Shown: positions 8,655 to 17,096 of the stretch, one piece after another | How positions within the stretch are numbered: position 1 is the first letter of the stretch | How the letters are laid out: each line of letters opens with the position of its first letter | Source of the DNA: CAVQBP01 sp963740945 | GTDB taxonomy: Bacteria; Bacteroidota; Ignavibacteria; Ignavibacteriales; Ignavibacteriaceae | DNA length: 64,000 nucleotides | NCBI GenBank assembly: GCA_963740945.1 | Contig: CAVUGE010000018.1 | Coordinates: 1-64,000, forward strand | Direction: 5' to 3' | Notes under the pieces: model-generated | What the model saw: the letters and a program-made list of their open reading frames with translations, nothing else | Told to the model about the DNA's origin: nothing | Database searches by the model: none | Program-made: the position numbers and the translations under genes

Positions 8655-10085
8655 TTATTTCAGGTAATTCTCTTGAATAAAATAACTCATTCTTAATAGA
8701 GTCGATTCATCGAATTGGTTTGCTAATAGCTGAACACCTATAGGAAGGTTTTCGGAACTTCTTGACGCAGGTATATTAATTCCAGGTATCCCTGCGAGAT
8801 TTGCAGATGTAGTGTATATATCACTTAAGTACATTTCAAGAGGATCATTTGACTTTTCTCCTATTTTAAAAGGAGTAGTTGGAGTAGTTGGAGTTAAAAT
8901 TAAATCAACTTCACTAAATGCCCTGTCAAAATCATTCTTTATTAAACGTCTGACTTTCTGGGCTTTTTTATAGTATGCATCATAATAACCTGCCGACAAA
9001 ACATATGTACCGAGCATTATTCTTCTTTTAACTTCTTCGCCGAAACCTTCTGATCTTGAAGATTTATACATATCAAGTAATGTCTGACTATCTTCTGCTC
9101 TATAGCCGTACCTAGCACCATCAAAACGGGCTAAATTGGAAGAAGCTTCAGCGGTTGTTAGTATATAGTATGCAGCGATCGTATAATCAGTCAAAGGAAG
9201 ATCAATATTAACAATTTCAAAATCATTATGTCTTAGTTTCTCTATTAATTCATCTATTGTACTTTTGATTTCAGCAGATAAACCTTCTGAGAAATATTCT
9301 TTAGCGATTCCAATTTTTGGTTTATTACCATTTAATCCTAGCTCTTTAGAAAAATTAGGGACAGAAATGTTACATGAAGTTGAATCCTGGCTGTCTATTC
9401 CTGAAATTACTTCAAGGACAGCTGCTATATCTTCAACATTATTTGCGAAAGGGCCGATTGAATCGAAAGAAGATGCAAACGCTGTTAAACCATATCGTGA
9501 AACTCTTCCGTATGTTGGCTTTAATCCATAAACACCGCAAAAAGCAGCAGGTTGTCTTATAGAACCGCCGGTATCGGTTCCGAGTGAAACATCACATAGG
9601 TATGCTGAAACTGCTGCAGCCGAACCACCGCTTGAACCTCCGGGAACTCTTGAATTATTGACAGGGTTCAATACATTGCCAAACGCCGAATTTTCGTTTG
9701 ATGAGCCCATAGCGAATTCATCACAATTGGTTTTTCCGATAATGATGGCATCTTCATCAATTAGTCTTTGAACCGCAGTTGCTGTATATAGTGCATTGAA
9801 ATCTTTCAGGATTTTTGAAGAGCATGTGGTAGGTTTATTTTTAATTGAGAGAACATCCTTTACTGCTGTAACTAAGCCAGCCAGCTTCCCATGTTTTCCC
9901 TCTTTTATTTTTCTTTCAATTCTGATTGCCTGATTTTTAACCTCCTCAACAAACACAAAATTGAAAGCATTAAGATGGTTATTCTCTTCAATTCTTCTTA
10001 AAAAAAAATCAATATTTTCTACTAAGGAAAGTTTGTTTTGTTTTATACTCTGTATCTTATCGGAGAAGTTAAAGTATGGAGTCAA
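8655..10085 (-). CDS. gatA: Asp/Glu-tRNA amidotransferase subunit A
   Basis: 476-residue amidase that frees ammonia from glutamine for amidation of Glu-tRNA(Gln) or Asp-tRNA(Asn) in the GatCAB complex. The Ser-cisSer-Lys triad is visible: Lys76 in TAVKDVLS, Ser151 in PGGSSGGS and nucleophile Ser175 in DTGGSIRQPA. gatB and gatC are not in the window, so the complex is encoded at separate loci. It lies downstream of three tatA genes and may be read with them. Confidence 0.95.
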   Translation of the reverse strand: MTPYFNFSDKIQSIKQNKLSLVENIDFFLRRIEENNHLNAFNFVFVEEVKNQAIRIERKIKEGKHGKLAGLVTAVKDVLSIKNKPTTCSSKILKDFNALYTATAVQRLIDEDAIIIGKTNCDEFAMGSSNENSAFGNVLNPVNNSRVPGGSSGGSAAAVSAYLCDVSLGTDTGGSIRQPAAFCGVYGLKPTYGRVSRYGLTAFASSFDSIGPFANNVEDIAAVLEVISGIDSQDSTSCNISVPNFSKELGLNGNKPKIGIAKEYFSEGLSAEIKSTIDELIEKLRHNDFEIVNIDLPLTDYTIAAYYILTTAEASSNLARFDGARYGYRAEDSQTLLDMYKSSRSEGFGEEVKRRIMLGTYVLSAGYYDAYYKKAQKVRRLIKNDFDRAFSEVDLILTPTTPTTPFKIGEKSNDPLEMYLSDIYTTSANLAGIPGINIPASRSSENLPIGVQLLANQFDESTLLRMSYFIQENYLK

Positions 10086-10137
10086 GTATGAAACCTTCTA
10101 TTAAAAGATTTTATAAAAGAAAACTGAGGGGAATAAA

Positions 10138-10338
10138 TTAAACTTTTTTAGACCCTGTGTTTTTCGCCGGATCGTCTGTAATTTTTATCTGATCTTCTAC
10201 ATCTTTGAGTCCTTTTTTGAACTCACGTATCCCCTTACCAAAGCCATGAGCAATTTCAGGAATCTTTTTAGCACCGAAAAAGATCAATACCACAAGCAGA
10301 ATTATTAATAACTCACCAAATCCAATATTCTCAAACAT
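10138..10338 (-). CDS. tatA: TatA/E-type twin-arginine translocase subunit (third copy)
   Basis: 66 residues. MFENIGFGELLIILLVVLIFF gives the single N-terminal membrane helix, then the hinge FGAKKIPEIAHGFGKGIREF and an amphipathic helix, then a short charged tail. This is the size and plan of TatA/TatE, which forms the pore for folded proteins in the Tat pathway. It is the last of three adjacent paralogues; compared with the other two its amphipathic helix has IAHGFGKGIRE in place of LAKGLGKGxSE. No tatC is nearby. Confidence 0.9.
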   Translation of the reverse strand: MFENIGFGELLIILLVVLIFFGAKKIPEIAHGFGKGIREFKKGLKDVEDQIKITDDPAKNTGSKKV

Positions 10339-10372
10339 TTTTATGCCTCTTAAAAGATATAATTATTAAGAT

Positions 10373-10570
10373 TTAAGAAATCTGTTTTGTCCCTGAGCTT
10401 TTGTCGTCAGTAGTTTTAATTTCATCTTCTACTTCTTTCAGACCTTTCTTAAATTCGCTAATTCCTTTTCCAAGTCCTTTGGCTAATTCAGGTATTCTTT
10501 TTGAACCGAAAAGTACTAATACAACTAGTAATATAATTAATAACTCACTGAACCCGATATTCTCGAACAT
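10373..10570 (-). CDS. tatA: TatA/E-type twin-arginine translocase subunit (second copy)
   Basis: 65 residues with the same plan: membrane helix (GFSELLIILLVVLVLFG), hinge SKRIPELAKGLGKG, amphipathic helix and a KTTDD tail. The gap to the third copy is 34 bases and to the first copy 39, so the three are almost surely co-transcribed. Its N-terminal 17 residues are nearly identical to those of the third copy, suggesting a recent duplication. Confidence 0.9.
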   Translation of the reverse strand: MFENIGFSELLIILLVVLVLFGSKRIPELAKGLGKGISEFKKGLKEVEDEIKTTDDKSSGTKQIS

Positions 10571-10609
10571 CTTAATGCCTCGTTAAAAATATAAAATTAA
10601 ATATTCTTC

Positions 10610-10801
10610 TTATTTGTTTTCAGATTTTTTTTCTTTATCACCGGATTTTATTTCTTCTTCAACGTCTTTCAATCCCTTCTTGAATTCACTCATTCCTTTT
10701 CCAAGACCTTTGGCTAATTCGGGGATTTTCTTTGCACCAAAAAGGATTAAAATGACTAATAAGATAAGAATTATTTCTCCGGCACCTAAATTTCCAAACA
10801 T
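10610..10801 (-). CDS. tatA: TatA/E-type twin-arginine translocase subunit (first copy)
   Basis: 63 residues: MFGNLGAGEIILILLVILILFG membrane helix, AKKIPELAKGLGKGMSEF hinge and amphipathic helix, and a lysine-rich tail. First of the three in transcription order and 11 bases after purQ, so it is probably part of the same message as the purine genes. It differs more from the other two at the N-terminus (GNLGAGEI versus ENIGFxEL). Confidence 0.9.
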   Translation of the reverse strand: MFGNLGAGEIILILLVILILFGAKKIPELAKGLGKGMSEFKKGLKDVEEEIKSGDKEKKSENK

Positions 10802-10812
10802 ATTACCACCTT

Positions 10813-11505
10813 TTAATTTAAAAATGAACTTGCTATAGAATTAAATAATAAGGAACCATCTGTCTTTCCTAAAATAGGATCACAACTTCGTTCGGGATGC
10901 GGCATCAAACCTAAAATATTCTTATCTTTATTTACAATTCCTGCAATGTCCATAATTGATCCATTTGGATTAAAATCATTATTATCATTCATTGGTGCAT
11001 ATTTAAAAACTATTTGATTATTATCTTTCAGCTTTTTTAATGTATCTTCATCAGCAAAATAATTACCTTCACCATGAGCGACAGGAAATTTTAATCTATT
11101 CTTAGTTTCAATACATCTTGTAAAAACAGTATCTTTATTTTCAACTGAAAGATAAACATCTTTACAAACAAATTGTAGAGATTTATTTTTCAATAAAACA
11201 CCGGGCAATAACCCTGCTTCAAGCAATATCTGAAAACCATTACAGATACCTATCAGGCAGCCGCCTTTTTTAGCAAAATCGATAACGGGCTTCATGATTG
11301 GGGAGAACCTTGCAATAGCTCCGGTTCTTAAATAATCTCCGTAAGAAAATCCTCCGGGAAGAATAATAACATCTGAATTTTCAAGGTCCGTATCCTTATG
11401 CCAAAGAAAAGCTACATCAAAACCTAATATTTTCTTTAACGAATAATAAGCATCATGATCACAATTCGAGCCAGGGAATACAACTACACCAAACTTTGGT
11501 TTCAT
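10813..11505 (-). CDS. purQ: phosphoribosylformylglycinamidine synthase, glutaminase subunit
   Basis: 230-residue class I glutamine amidotransferase that supplies ammonia to PurL in the fourth step of purine synthesis. The start KFGVVVFPGSNCDHD is typical; the nucleophile is Cys88 in GICNGFQ and the catalytic His-Glu lie in MPHPERSCD. It overlaps purS by four bases (ATGA), showing translational coupling. The split PurS-PurQ-PurL form is implied; purL is not in the window. Confidence 0.96.
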   Translation of the reverse strand: MKPKFGVVVFPGSNCDHDAYYSLKKILGFDVAFLWHKDTDLENSDVIILPGGFSYGDYLRTGAIARFSPIMKPVIDFAKKGGCLIGICNGFQILLEAGLLPGVLLKNKSLQFVCKDVYLSVENKDTVFTRCIETKNRLKFPVAHGEGNYFADEDTLKKLKDNNQIVFKYAPMNDNNDFNPNGSIMDIAGIVNKDKNILGLMPHPERSCDPILGKTDGSLLFNSIASSFLN

Positions 11506-11753
11506 TTGATCTCTTCCAGTGAGAATTCATAATCTTCCATTATAGGATTAGCAAGGAGTTTATGGCAGTATTCGTTTACTTCATTTTCCGCAGTAGATTT
11601 ATTTTGGGTATCGACTATAAATTCGATGTATTTACCAATTCTGGTATCTTTTATATTCTTCAGTCCAAGATGTTCCGCCCCTTTTTCAACGGCTTTGCCT
11701 TGAGGGTCTAATATAGATGGTCTTCTTTTGATTAGAACTTTTGCTTTGAACAT
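11502..11753 (-). CDS. purS: phosphoribosylformylglycinamidine synthase subunit PurS
   Basis: 83-residue structural subunit bridging PurL and PurQ. MFKAKVLIKRRPSILDPQGK and the later IGKYIEF are characteristic. Ends inside the purQ start. Lies downstream of pssA by 36 bases in the same minus-strand run. Confidence 0.94.
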   Translation of the reverse strand: MFKAKVLIKRRPSILDPQGKAVEKGAEHLGLKNIKDTRIGKYIEFIVDTQNKSTAENEVNEYCHKLLANPIMEDYEFSLEEIK

Positions 11754-11789
11754 TTATACACCGGTTTCTCAATAATAAAAAATAATGTA

Positions 11790-12515
11790 TTATTGTTTAC
11801 TTTTTTTGGAAATAATAGTATAAATATATCGAAAAATACCAAATAGAATAATGAAAACAAAAATGTAGAATAATGCTTTACCTGAAGTTATTATAAGAAG
11901 GATTATTGCAGCTGTGATAAAAATAAAATGAAACGGCTTATTTTTAATTTCTTTAATTGATGGTTTCGGAATAGTATCATATTTGATTCTGCTGACCATT
12001 AAAAAGGAGAGTATTAAAACCATAGGAATAATGTAACTGTTATAGGGGTATGGAAAGCCGTTTACTTTTTCATAGTAAGTTAGAACAAATGCTGCAATAG
12101 TGATTCCTGAAGAAGGTATCGGCAGACCTATGAAATATTCTTTATTAAAACCGACCAGCTGAACATTAAATCTTGCAAGTCTAAACCCGCCTGCAATTAA
12201 TAATAAAGAGCTTATAACTATTCCGGCTGCATTGAAATCATGTAAATAGGTTGAATAAATTAAATAAGCGGGTGCGGCGCCAAAACTTACAATATCGGAT
12301 AGTGAATCGAGTTCAACTCCAAGTTCGCTGCTCGATTTTGTTAATCTAGCCATTATTCCATCTAGAGCGTCAAATAAAGCGGCTATAATTATTAAAATTG
12401 CCGAATAATAATATTTTCCCTGGCTTGCATTAATTATCGAAAGAAAGCCGGAGAACATATTCATTGCTGTGAAAAGATTGGGTATAACAGATCGTGTTAC
12501 TCTAAATCGATTCAT
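11790..12515 (-). CDS. pssA: CDP-diacylglycerol-serine O-phosphatidyltransferase
   Basis: 241-residue integral membrane enzyme that makes phosphatidylserine from CDP-diacylglycerol and serine. The CDP-alcohol phosphotransferase motif D-G-x2-A-R-x8-G-x3-D-x3-D appears as DALDGIMARLTKSSSELGVE followed by LDSLSDIVSFGAAPA. About six to eight membrane segments follow. Its ATG shares a base with the stop of psd upstream, so the two phosphatidylethanolamine-synthesis enzymes are coupled. Confidence 0.94.
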   Translation of the reverse strand: MNRFRVTRSVIPNLFTAMNMFSGFLSIINASQGKYYYSAILIIIAALFDALDGIMARLTKSSSELGVELDSLSDIVSFGAAPAYLIYSTYLHDFNAAGIVISSLLLIAGGFRLARFNVQLVGFNKEYFIGLPIPSSGITIAAFVLTYYEKVNGFPYPYNSYIIPMVLILSFLMVSRIKYDTIPKPSIKEIKNKPFHFIFITAAIILLIITSGKALFYIFVFIILFGIFRYIYTIISKKSKQ

Positions 12516-13165
12516 TATTTATTATATTCAAAGAGAATTGTCTCACCTGCAGTGACTTTCTCATCTTTTTCAACTTTCTCCTGCCATTCGAAAGGTACTA
12601 CAACATCAACTCTGCTGCCAAATTTAATCATTCCAAATCTCCTGCCTATTTCAACGCTGTCCCTCATCTTTAATTCATAAATTATCCTTCGTGCAATAAA
12701 ACCTGCAACTTGTGTAAAGAAAACTTTGCCGAATTTACTCATAATTCCAAATTCTGCTCTTTCATTAAGTTCAGATGCTTTATCCTTAAAAGCAGCAATA
12801 TATTCTCCGGGATAGTATTTTAAATAATCAATTTTTCCCGAAATAGGTATTCTGTTTACGTGGACATCTAAAGGTGACATAAAGATAGAAATCTGTTTAG
12901 CCTTACCCATAATAAATTTATTATCTTCTACCTCTTTTACGAAAAGAACTTTTCCATCTGCCGGTGAAACCACTACATTATCTTTATTTGGAGGAGTTCT
13001 GTCGGGGTCTCTAAAAAAATTTAAAGAGAATAGTAAAAATAGCGCAGGTAAGATAATTAAAATAGCTTTTAAATAACCGTTACTGAAGAAAAAACTTGAA
13101 GAAATGAGAATAAATGCGACAATTGAAATTATTCCTAAAGTAGAATATCCATATTTTGTAAGCAT
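12515..13165 (-). CDS. psd: phosphatidylserine decarboxylase proenzyme
   Basis: 216 residues, the short bacterial/archaetidylserine type. It decarboxylates phosphatidylserine to phosphatidylethanolamine using a pyruvoyl group made by self-cleavage. Two N-terminal hydrophobic segments are followed by VVSPADGKV, the DVHVNRIP histidine motif and, near the C-terminus, FGSRVDVVVP, where cleavage before the serine creates the pyruvoyl group (the LGST motif in other Psd, FGS here). Start lies three bases after the upstream gene's stop. Confidence 0.94.
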   Translation of the reverse strand: MLTKYGYSTLGIISIVAFILISSSFFFSNGYLKAILIILPALFLLFSLNFFRDPDRTPPNKDNVVVSPADGKVLFVKEVEDNKFIMGKAKQISIFMSPLDVHVNRIPISGKIDYLKYYPGEYIAAFKDKASELNERAEFGIMSKFGKVFFTQVAGFIARRIIYELKMRDSVEIGRRFGMIKFGSRVDVVVPFEWQEKVEKDEKVTAGETILFEYNK

Positions 13166-13168
13166 TTA

Positions 13169-13876
13169 TTAAGCACTCATCAAATTGTAAAGCTGGTTAG
13201 TATAGTTTTTAATTTGGGATGATGTTGTAAGTTTATAAGGATCACTCCATTTACTTTCCAGATCAAGGGGTAGTATTTTTAAGCTTTTAGGAGTAAAATC
13301 ACCTATTAAAAAGATCTTTTCATCATTTTTACCAAAAATACAGCAAACTTCTGCAAGCAGCAAATTTCTTCTTTCGAAGAATGATTTAAGCACAGCATTT
13401 ATTTTGGAGCACATCCTGTTTATTATTTTTAATTCATCATTTGTACAGAGGCTATAAGAGATTAAATGACTTTCCGAAATTAAGCTGTCGCGGCTTTCCC
13501 CGTAATGAAATTCATATAATGGTAGGTTTAATACTTTTCCCTCTTTATCTCCGAAAACTTTAGCGGTTCTTTTATCTGTTATATTTAAAACTTTAACTAA
13601 GAAGGGGAATTGCTGGTTTTTTATAAATTTCAGACTATTTTTTTCAATCAGCTTGACAAAAGCAGCAGGAATATGATATTCTTTTAAGTAATCAAAAAAG
13701 AAAGCATTAATTGAAGCAAATTTTTCCCCTAAATCCTTGCTCTTGATTTTTTTTTCACTTCCATCATCGTAATAATCGCTATATTCATAAATAAAATACT
13801 CTTCTGTATCCAGGGGCAGATCCTTTTTATGCAGCTCTTCGTATAAAGTACGGTTATTATTAAATGTAGTACCCAA
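13169..13876 (-). CDS. divergent PurC (SAICAR synthase)-like protein, probably catalytically altered
   Basis: 235 residues aligning by eye along most of PurC. The run EGKVLNLPLYEFHYGESRDS matches the EG-x-L-x-x-P-x-F block plus the DP loop, SKINAVLKSFFERRNLLLAE matches the KANDVLKKLFDDAGLILVD helix, and IGDFTPKSLKI matches LGDEFSPDGSRLW. Key residues differ: VRNxAAGS reads VLNITDKR, DFKLEFG reads EVCCIFG, DEFSPD reads DFTPK, and the N-terminal GKxKxxY lysines are not seen. The fold seems kept while the ATP and CAIR sites look damaged, so it may be a pseudoenzyme or act on another substrate. It opens the run psd-pssA-purS-purQ, three bases before psd. A divergent true SAICAR synthase remains possible. 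Confidence 0.6.
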   Translation of the reverse strand: MGTTFNNNRTLYEELHKKDLPLDTEEYFIYEYSDYYDDGSEKKIKSKDLGEKFASINAFFFDYLKEYHIPAAFVKLIEKNSLKFIKNQQFPFLVKVLNITDKRTAKVFGDKEGKVLNLPLYEFHYGESRDSLISESHLISYSLCTNDELKIINRMCSKINAVLKSFFERRNLLLAEVCCIFGKNDEKIFLIGDFTPKSLKILPLDLESKWSDPYKLTTSSQIKNYTNQLYNLMSA

Positions 13877-14018
13877 TTATCCCTAAATTTGTTATTTAGA
13901 ACAAGAAATTATAAAATTTAGGTATACAAAGTCAAATCAATATATTATATTTACACAAAATATAAATAGTTTTTTTTAGAAAAATGTACAAAAATATAAA
14001 CTTAATAGGAGGAACCGG

Positions 14019-14345
14019 ATGAAAGGCGGAATGCAAGGAATGTTAAAACAGGTTCAGAAAATGCAGGCAGAAATGCAGCGGGTACAAGGTGAACTTGGAA
14101 ATATGACCGTTACCGAAGAAGCCGGCGGAGGTATGATTAAGGCTACTGCCAATGGAAATAAAGAGATAATTTCAATTGAGATTGACCCACAAGTCATAAA
14201 ATCAGAAGAAAAAGAGATATTAGAAGATTTAGTAGTCGCTGCTGTAAACAAGGTCCTTCAATCCTCTGGAAAGCTTGCAGAAGATGAAATGGCGAAAGTT
14301 ACAAAAGGGATGATTCCTCCGGGACTAAATATTCCGGGATTGTAG
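14019..14345 (+). CDS. YbaB/EbfC nucleoid-associated protein
   Basis: 108-residue DNA-binding protein of the YbaB family: MLKQVQKMQAEMQRVQGEL forms the N-terminal helix that dimerises, then EEAGGGMIKATANGN is the conserved sheet. AGGAGG lies just before the ATG. Followed after three bases by recR, the common ybaB-recR pair linked to replication and recombination. Transcribed away from the purC-like gene. Confidence 0.95.
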   Translation: MKGGMQGMLKQVQKMQAEMQRVQGELGNMTVTEEAGGGMIKATANGNKEIISIEIDPQVIKSEEKEILEDLVVAAVNKVLQSSGKLAEDEMAKVTKGMIPPGLNIPGL

Positions 14346-14348
14346 ACG

Positions 14349-14945
14349 TTGCAAATAGCGCGACCTCTTGAAACTGCTATTGAAGAATTGAGTAAACTTC
14401 CAAGTATCGGGAAAAAAACCGCACAAAGACTTGCCTTATATATTCTAAAAAGCGATGTACAAACTGTCGAAAGTCTTGTTAAGGCAATTCATGAATTAAA
14501 AACCAAATTACGTTTTTGTTCGAGGTGTTTTAATATTTCCGAAGAAGAATTATGTGAAATATGTAAAAATCCTAAAAGAGATAATTCACTTATCTGTATT
14601 GTTGAAGAAGCCAGTGATGTAATGGCAATTGAAAAAACGCACGAATTTAATGGTAAATACCATGTATTAGGGGGTGTTCTTTCGCCGTTATCCGGTATTG
14701 ACCCTGATTCATTAAAGATTAAGGAGCTGCTGAAAAGGTTTGAAACTGAAGAAATTCGGGAAATAATATTAGCTCTTAATCCGGATACAGAAGGGGAGAC
14801 TACATCTTTATATCTGGCAAAAATAATCAAGCCGCTGGGTATAAAAGTCTCAAGAATTGCTAGAGGTTTACCTATAGGCGGGGATCTTGAATTTGCCGAT
14901 GAGGCTACAATAAGCAGGGCAGTTTTGGGTAGAATTGAACTATAA
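14349..14945 (+). CDS. recR: recombination mediator RecR
   Basis: 198 residues, full length for RecR, which with RecF/RecO loads RecA at single-strand gaps. The helix-hairpin-helix is LSKLPSIGKKTAQRLALYIL. The zinc site uses Cys57, Cys60, Cys69 and Cys72. A Toprim fold with IVEEASDVMAIE and LALNPDTEGETT follows. The start is TTG at 14349, three bases after ybaB; the next in-frame ATG would remove the HhH motif, so TTG is the right choice. Confidence 0.95.
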   Translation: MQIARPLETAIEELSKLPSIGKKTAQRLALYILKSDVQTVESLVKAIHELKTKLRFCSRCFNISEEELCEICKNPKRDNSLICIVEEASDVMAIEKTHEFNGKYHVLGGVLSPLSGIDPDSLKIKELLKRFETEEIREIILALNPDTEGETTSLYLAKIIKPLGIKVSRIARGLPIGGDLEFADEATISRAVLGRIEL

Positions 14946-15111
14946 ACTGACCCCATATGGTTAGAAGTCATTTGCGTATATTTTTTAATAGTGGGACGTT
15001 AGATTATTAAATCTAAGAATTAACTTATCAAATCTCCATGTTTGAGATATTTTCCCTGGCACAATTATTTTATGCAGTAAGTCATATTTCACTATAATTT
15101 AAGATGAAAGT

Positions 15112-15846
15112 ATGAAGGAATGGTTTAAAGATTGGTTCAATACAGAAGAATATTTAAATGTTTATAAGCACCGGAATGAACAGGATGCAAAAGAACTAGT
15201 TGAATTGATTTTAGAAAATATTAATCTGCCCTTGAATGGTAAAGTTCTTGATTTAGCTTGCGGGCCCGGCCGTCACTCAATATTGTTTGCTCAAAAAGGT
15301 TTTAAAGTATCTGCTGTTGATTTAAGTAAAAATCTCTTAAATTTCGCTAATGTTGCAGCCGGTACTGCTAATGTAAATATAAATTTTATTGAAGCTGACC
15401 TTAGGAATCTATGTATCAAACCCAAATTTGATCTTGTTGTTAACCTTTTCACCAGTTTTGGATATTTTGAGGATGATAAAGAAAACTTTAAACTTTTTAA
15501 TAGAACATTTTACTTTTTAGATGATAAAGGCTATTTTGTTCTTGATTTTTTCAATAGGGAATATATTAAAAAGAATTTAGTCCCCAGATCAGAGGAAGAA
15601 TTAAATCACAGCAGAATAATTCAGCAAAGGAAAATCGAAGGTGAAAGAGTAATAAAAGAAATTACAATTCTTAAAGATGGGAAAGAACAGCATTTTAAGG
15701 AATCGGTAAGAATGTACGGTAAAGAAGAATTAATAAGGGAGATTGAGAAGCGAGGCTTCAAAATTGAAAAGGTTTTCGGAGGAGTTAGAGGCAGAACTTT
15801 TGACTTAGAAACTTCTCCCAGAATAGTTATTATTGCCAGGAAATAA
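15112..15846 (+). CDS. class I SAM-dependent methyltransferase
   Basis: 244 residues. AdoMet-binding motif I is VLDLACGPGRHSILFAQKGF with the acidic ribose-binding residue in SAVDLSK, then motif II-like FDLVVNLFTSFGYF. The Methyltransf_25-like core is followed by a beta-rich insertion that probably shapes the substrate site. The substrate is unknown. It stands alone after recR, with a 166-base gap that shows no further gene. Confidence 0.85.
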   Translation: MKEWFKDWFNTEEYLNVYKHRNEQDAKELVELILENINLPLNGKVLDLACGPGRHSILFAQKGFKVSAVDLSKNLLNFANVAAGTANVNINFIEADLRNLCIKPKFDLVVNLFTSFGYFEDDKENFKLFNRTFYFLDDKGYFVLDFFNREYIKKNLVPRSEEELNHSRIIQQRKIEGERVIKEITILKDGKEQHFKESVRMYGKEELIREIEKRGFKIEKVFGGVRGRTFDLETSPRIVIIARK

Positions 15847-15873
15847 AATTTTTTTCATAAAAAATTCTAATTC

Positions 15874-16500
15874 TTGAATAAACCATTTGTCTATTTCAAA
15901 GCTAATTTTTTTAAGAAGCTAGGTATATCATTTATACTTTGTTTTATTATAACAAGCTGCGATATTTTTAATACCCGTGAAGCTGAAAAGCCTACACAGC
16001 CGCGTTCTGATTTTCAACCTGCCGCAACTGTTGATCAGCTAATTCAAAATTTAGTGAGCGCACTTAAAGACAAGGATGTTACAAATTATTTAAATTGTTT
16101 ATCCGACAGTTCCTTTACCAATAAAATATTTCGTTTCTCACCTTCCAGTGAGGCAGCTTCGACATATCCCACTTTAATAGATTGGAATCGAAGGAATGAA
16201 GAACAGTATTTTACAAATATGTCTATTAAAGTTAGCGATAATAGTCAGATTGTTTTAACTTTAAATGAAAGCTCAAGAAATAATTTTGGCGACAGCACTT
16301 TTTATACTGCCTCATATATACTGGACGTACCATTTGTAAACTCAAATTCTGAAATAACTCCTATAACCTATGAAGGCACTTTGACATTTAAAATGTTAAG
16401 AGATTCTAGATCTGTATGGAGCATTTATTTTTGGCAGGATAATAAAAATACTACTACCAGCTTAAGCTGGAGCGACTTAAAAGGAAATCTTGCAAATTGA
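15874..16500 (+). CDS. lipoprotein with NTF2-like domain (first of a tandem pair)
   Basis: 208 residues starting at TTG 15874. After a lysine-rich N-terminus, a hydrophobic segment ends in IITSC, a lipobox placing the lipidated cysteine near residue 29. The mature part opens with VDQLIQNLVSALKDKDVTNY, a helix-then-cup start seen in NTF2-like/SnoaL-type folds, and ends in a beta-rich region finishing WSIYFWQDN. The stop overlaps the start of the next, similarly built gene. Probably anchored in the outer membrane; function unknown. Confidence 0.72.
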   Translation: MNKPFVYFKANFFKKLGISFILCFIITSCDIFNTREAEKPTQPRSDFQPAATVDQLIQNLVSALKDKDVTNYLNCLSDSSFTNKIFRFSPSSEAASTYPTLIDWNRRNEEQYFTNMSIKVSDNSQIVLTLNESSRNNFGDSTFYTASYILDVPFVNSNSEITPITYEGTLTFKMLRDSRSVWSIYFWQDNKNTTTSLSWSDLKGNLAN

Positions 16501-17015
16501 ATTTATTTCAAAGAAGGTATTTATATTTTTTTATTCTGATTTTATTGTTAAACGGATGTAAGAACCCCTTTTCTCCTGCTTATGATGCATCCGAAGGAGG
16601 TTCTTCTTCAACTCTTTCCGATCAGAAAACCGTTGACGGTATATTTAAGAATTTTCAATATGCATATACATTTAAAGATACTTTGATTTATGGAGAGTTA
16701 ATAAGTCAGGACTTCATTTTTACTTACCGGGATTATGATTTAGGTTATGATGTTTCTTGGGGAAGGGATGAGGAGATGAAGACAACCTACGGTCTATTTC
16801 AAAATTCGCAGAGACTCGATTTAATATGGAATAATATTTCTTTATCGAGTGAAGATTCTTTAAAAGCTACGATTGTTCGCGCATTTAGTCTGACAGTTAC
16901 AATCAGTCCTACATATGTATTAAGGGTTGACGGTAAAGTTAATATTGCTCTCAGAAAGAATCCGTCAACACAAACATGGAAAATAACTCACTGGAATGAT
17001 GAATCAAATTATTAA
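16497..17015 (+). CDS. lipoprotein with NTF2-like domain (second of a tandem pair)
   Basis: 172 residues from TTG 16497, four bases before the end of the previous gene. Signal segment YLYFFILILLLNGC gives a lipobox (LNGC) with the cysteine at about residue 21. The mature part parallels the gene before it: TVDGIFKNFQYAYTFKDTLI at the start, then beta strands ending WKITHWND, against WSIYFWQD in the partner. The shared plan suggests an old duplication. No function can be assigned. Confidence 0.72.
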   Translation: MNLFQRRYLYFFILILLLNGCKNPFSPAYDASEGGSSSTLSDQKTVDGIFKNFQYAYTFKDTLIYGELISQDFIFTYRDYDLGYDVSWGRDEEMKTTYGLFQNSQRLDLIWNNISLSSEDSLKATIVRAFSLTVTISPTYVLRVDGKVNIALRKNPSTQTWKITHWNDESNY

Positions 17016-17096
17016 ATTTATTACCCGGAAGAAAGATGTTAAAGTCAGGAATACAAGGTTATTACGGGTTTACAATAAGGATTATCGCAACTTTTT

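Noticed and set aside
14946..15111. Possible tRNA or small RNA in the gap after recR
   Set aside because: No cloverleaf pairing or TTCGA-type loop was found; only AT-rich DNA with a short inverted repeat TTAGATTATTAAATCTAA.
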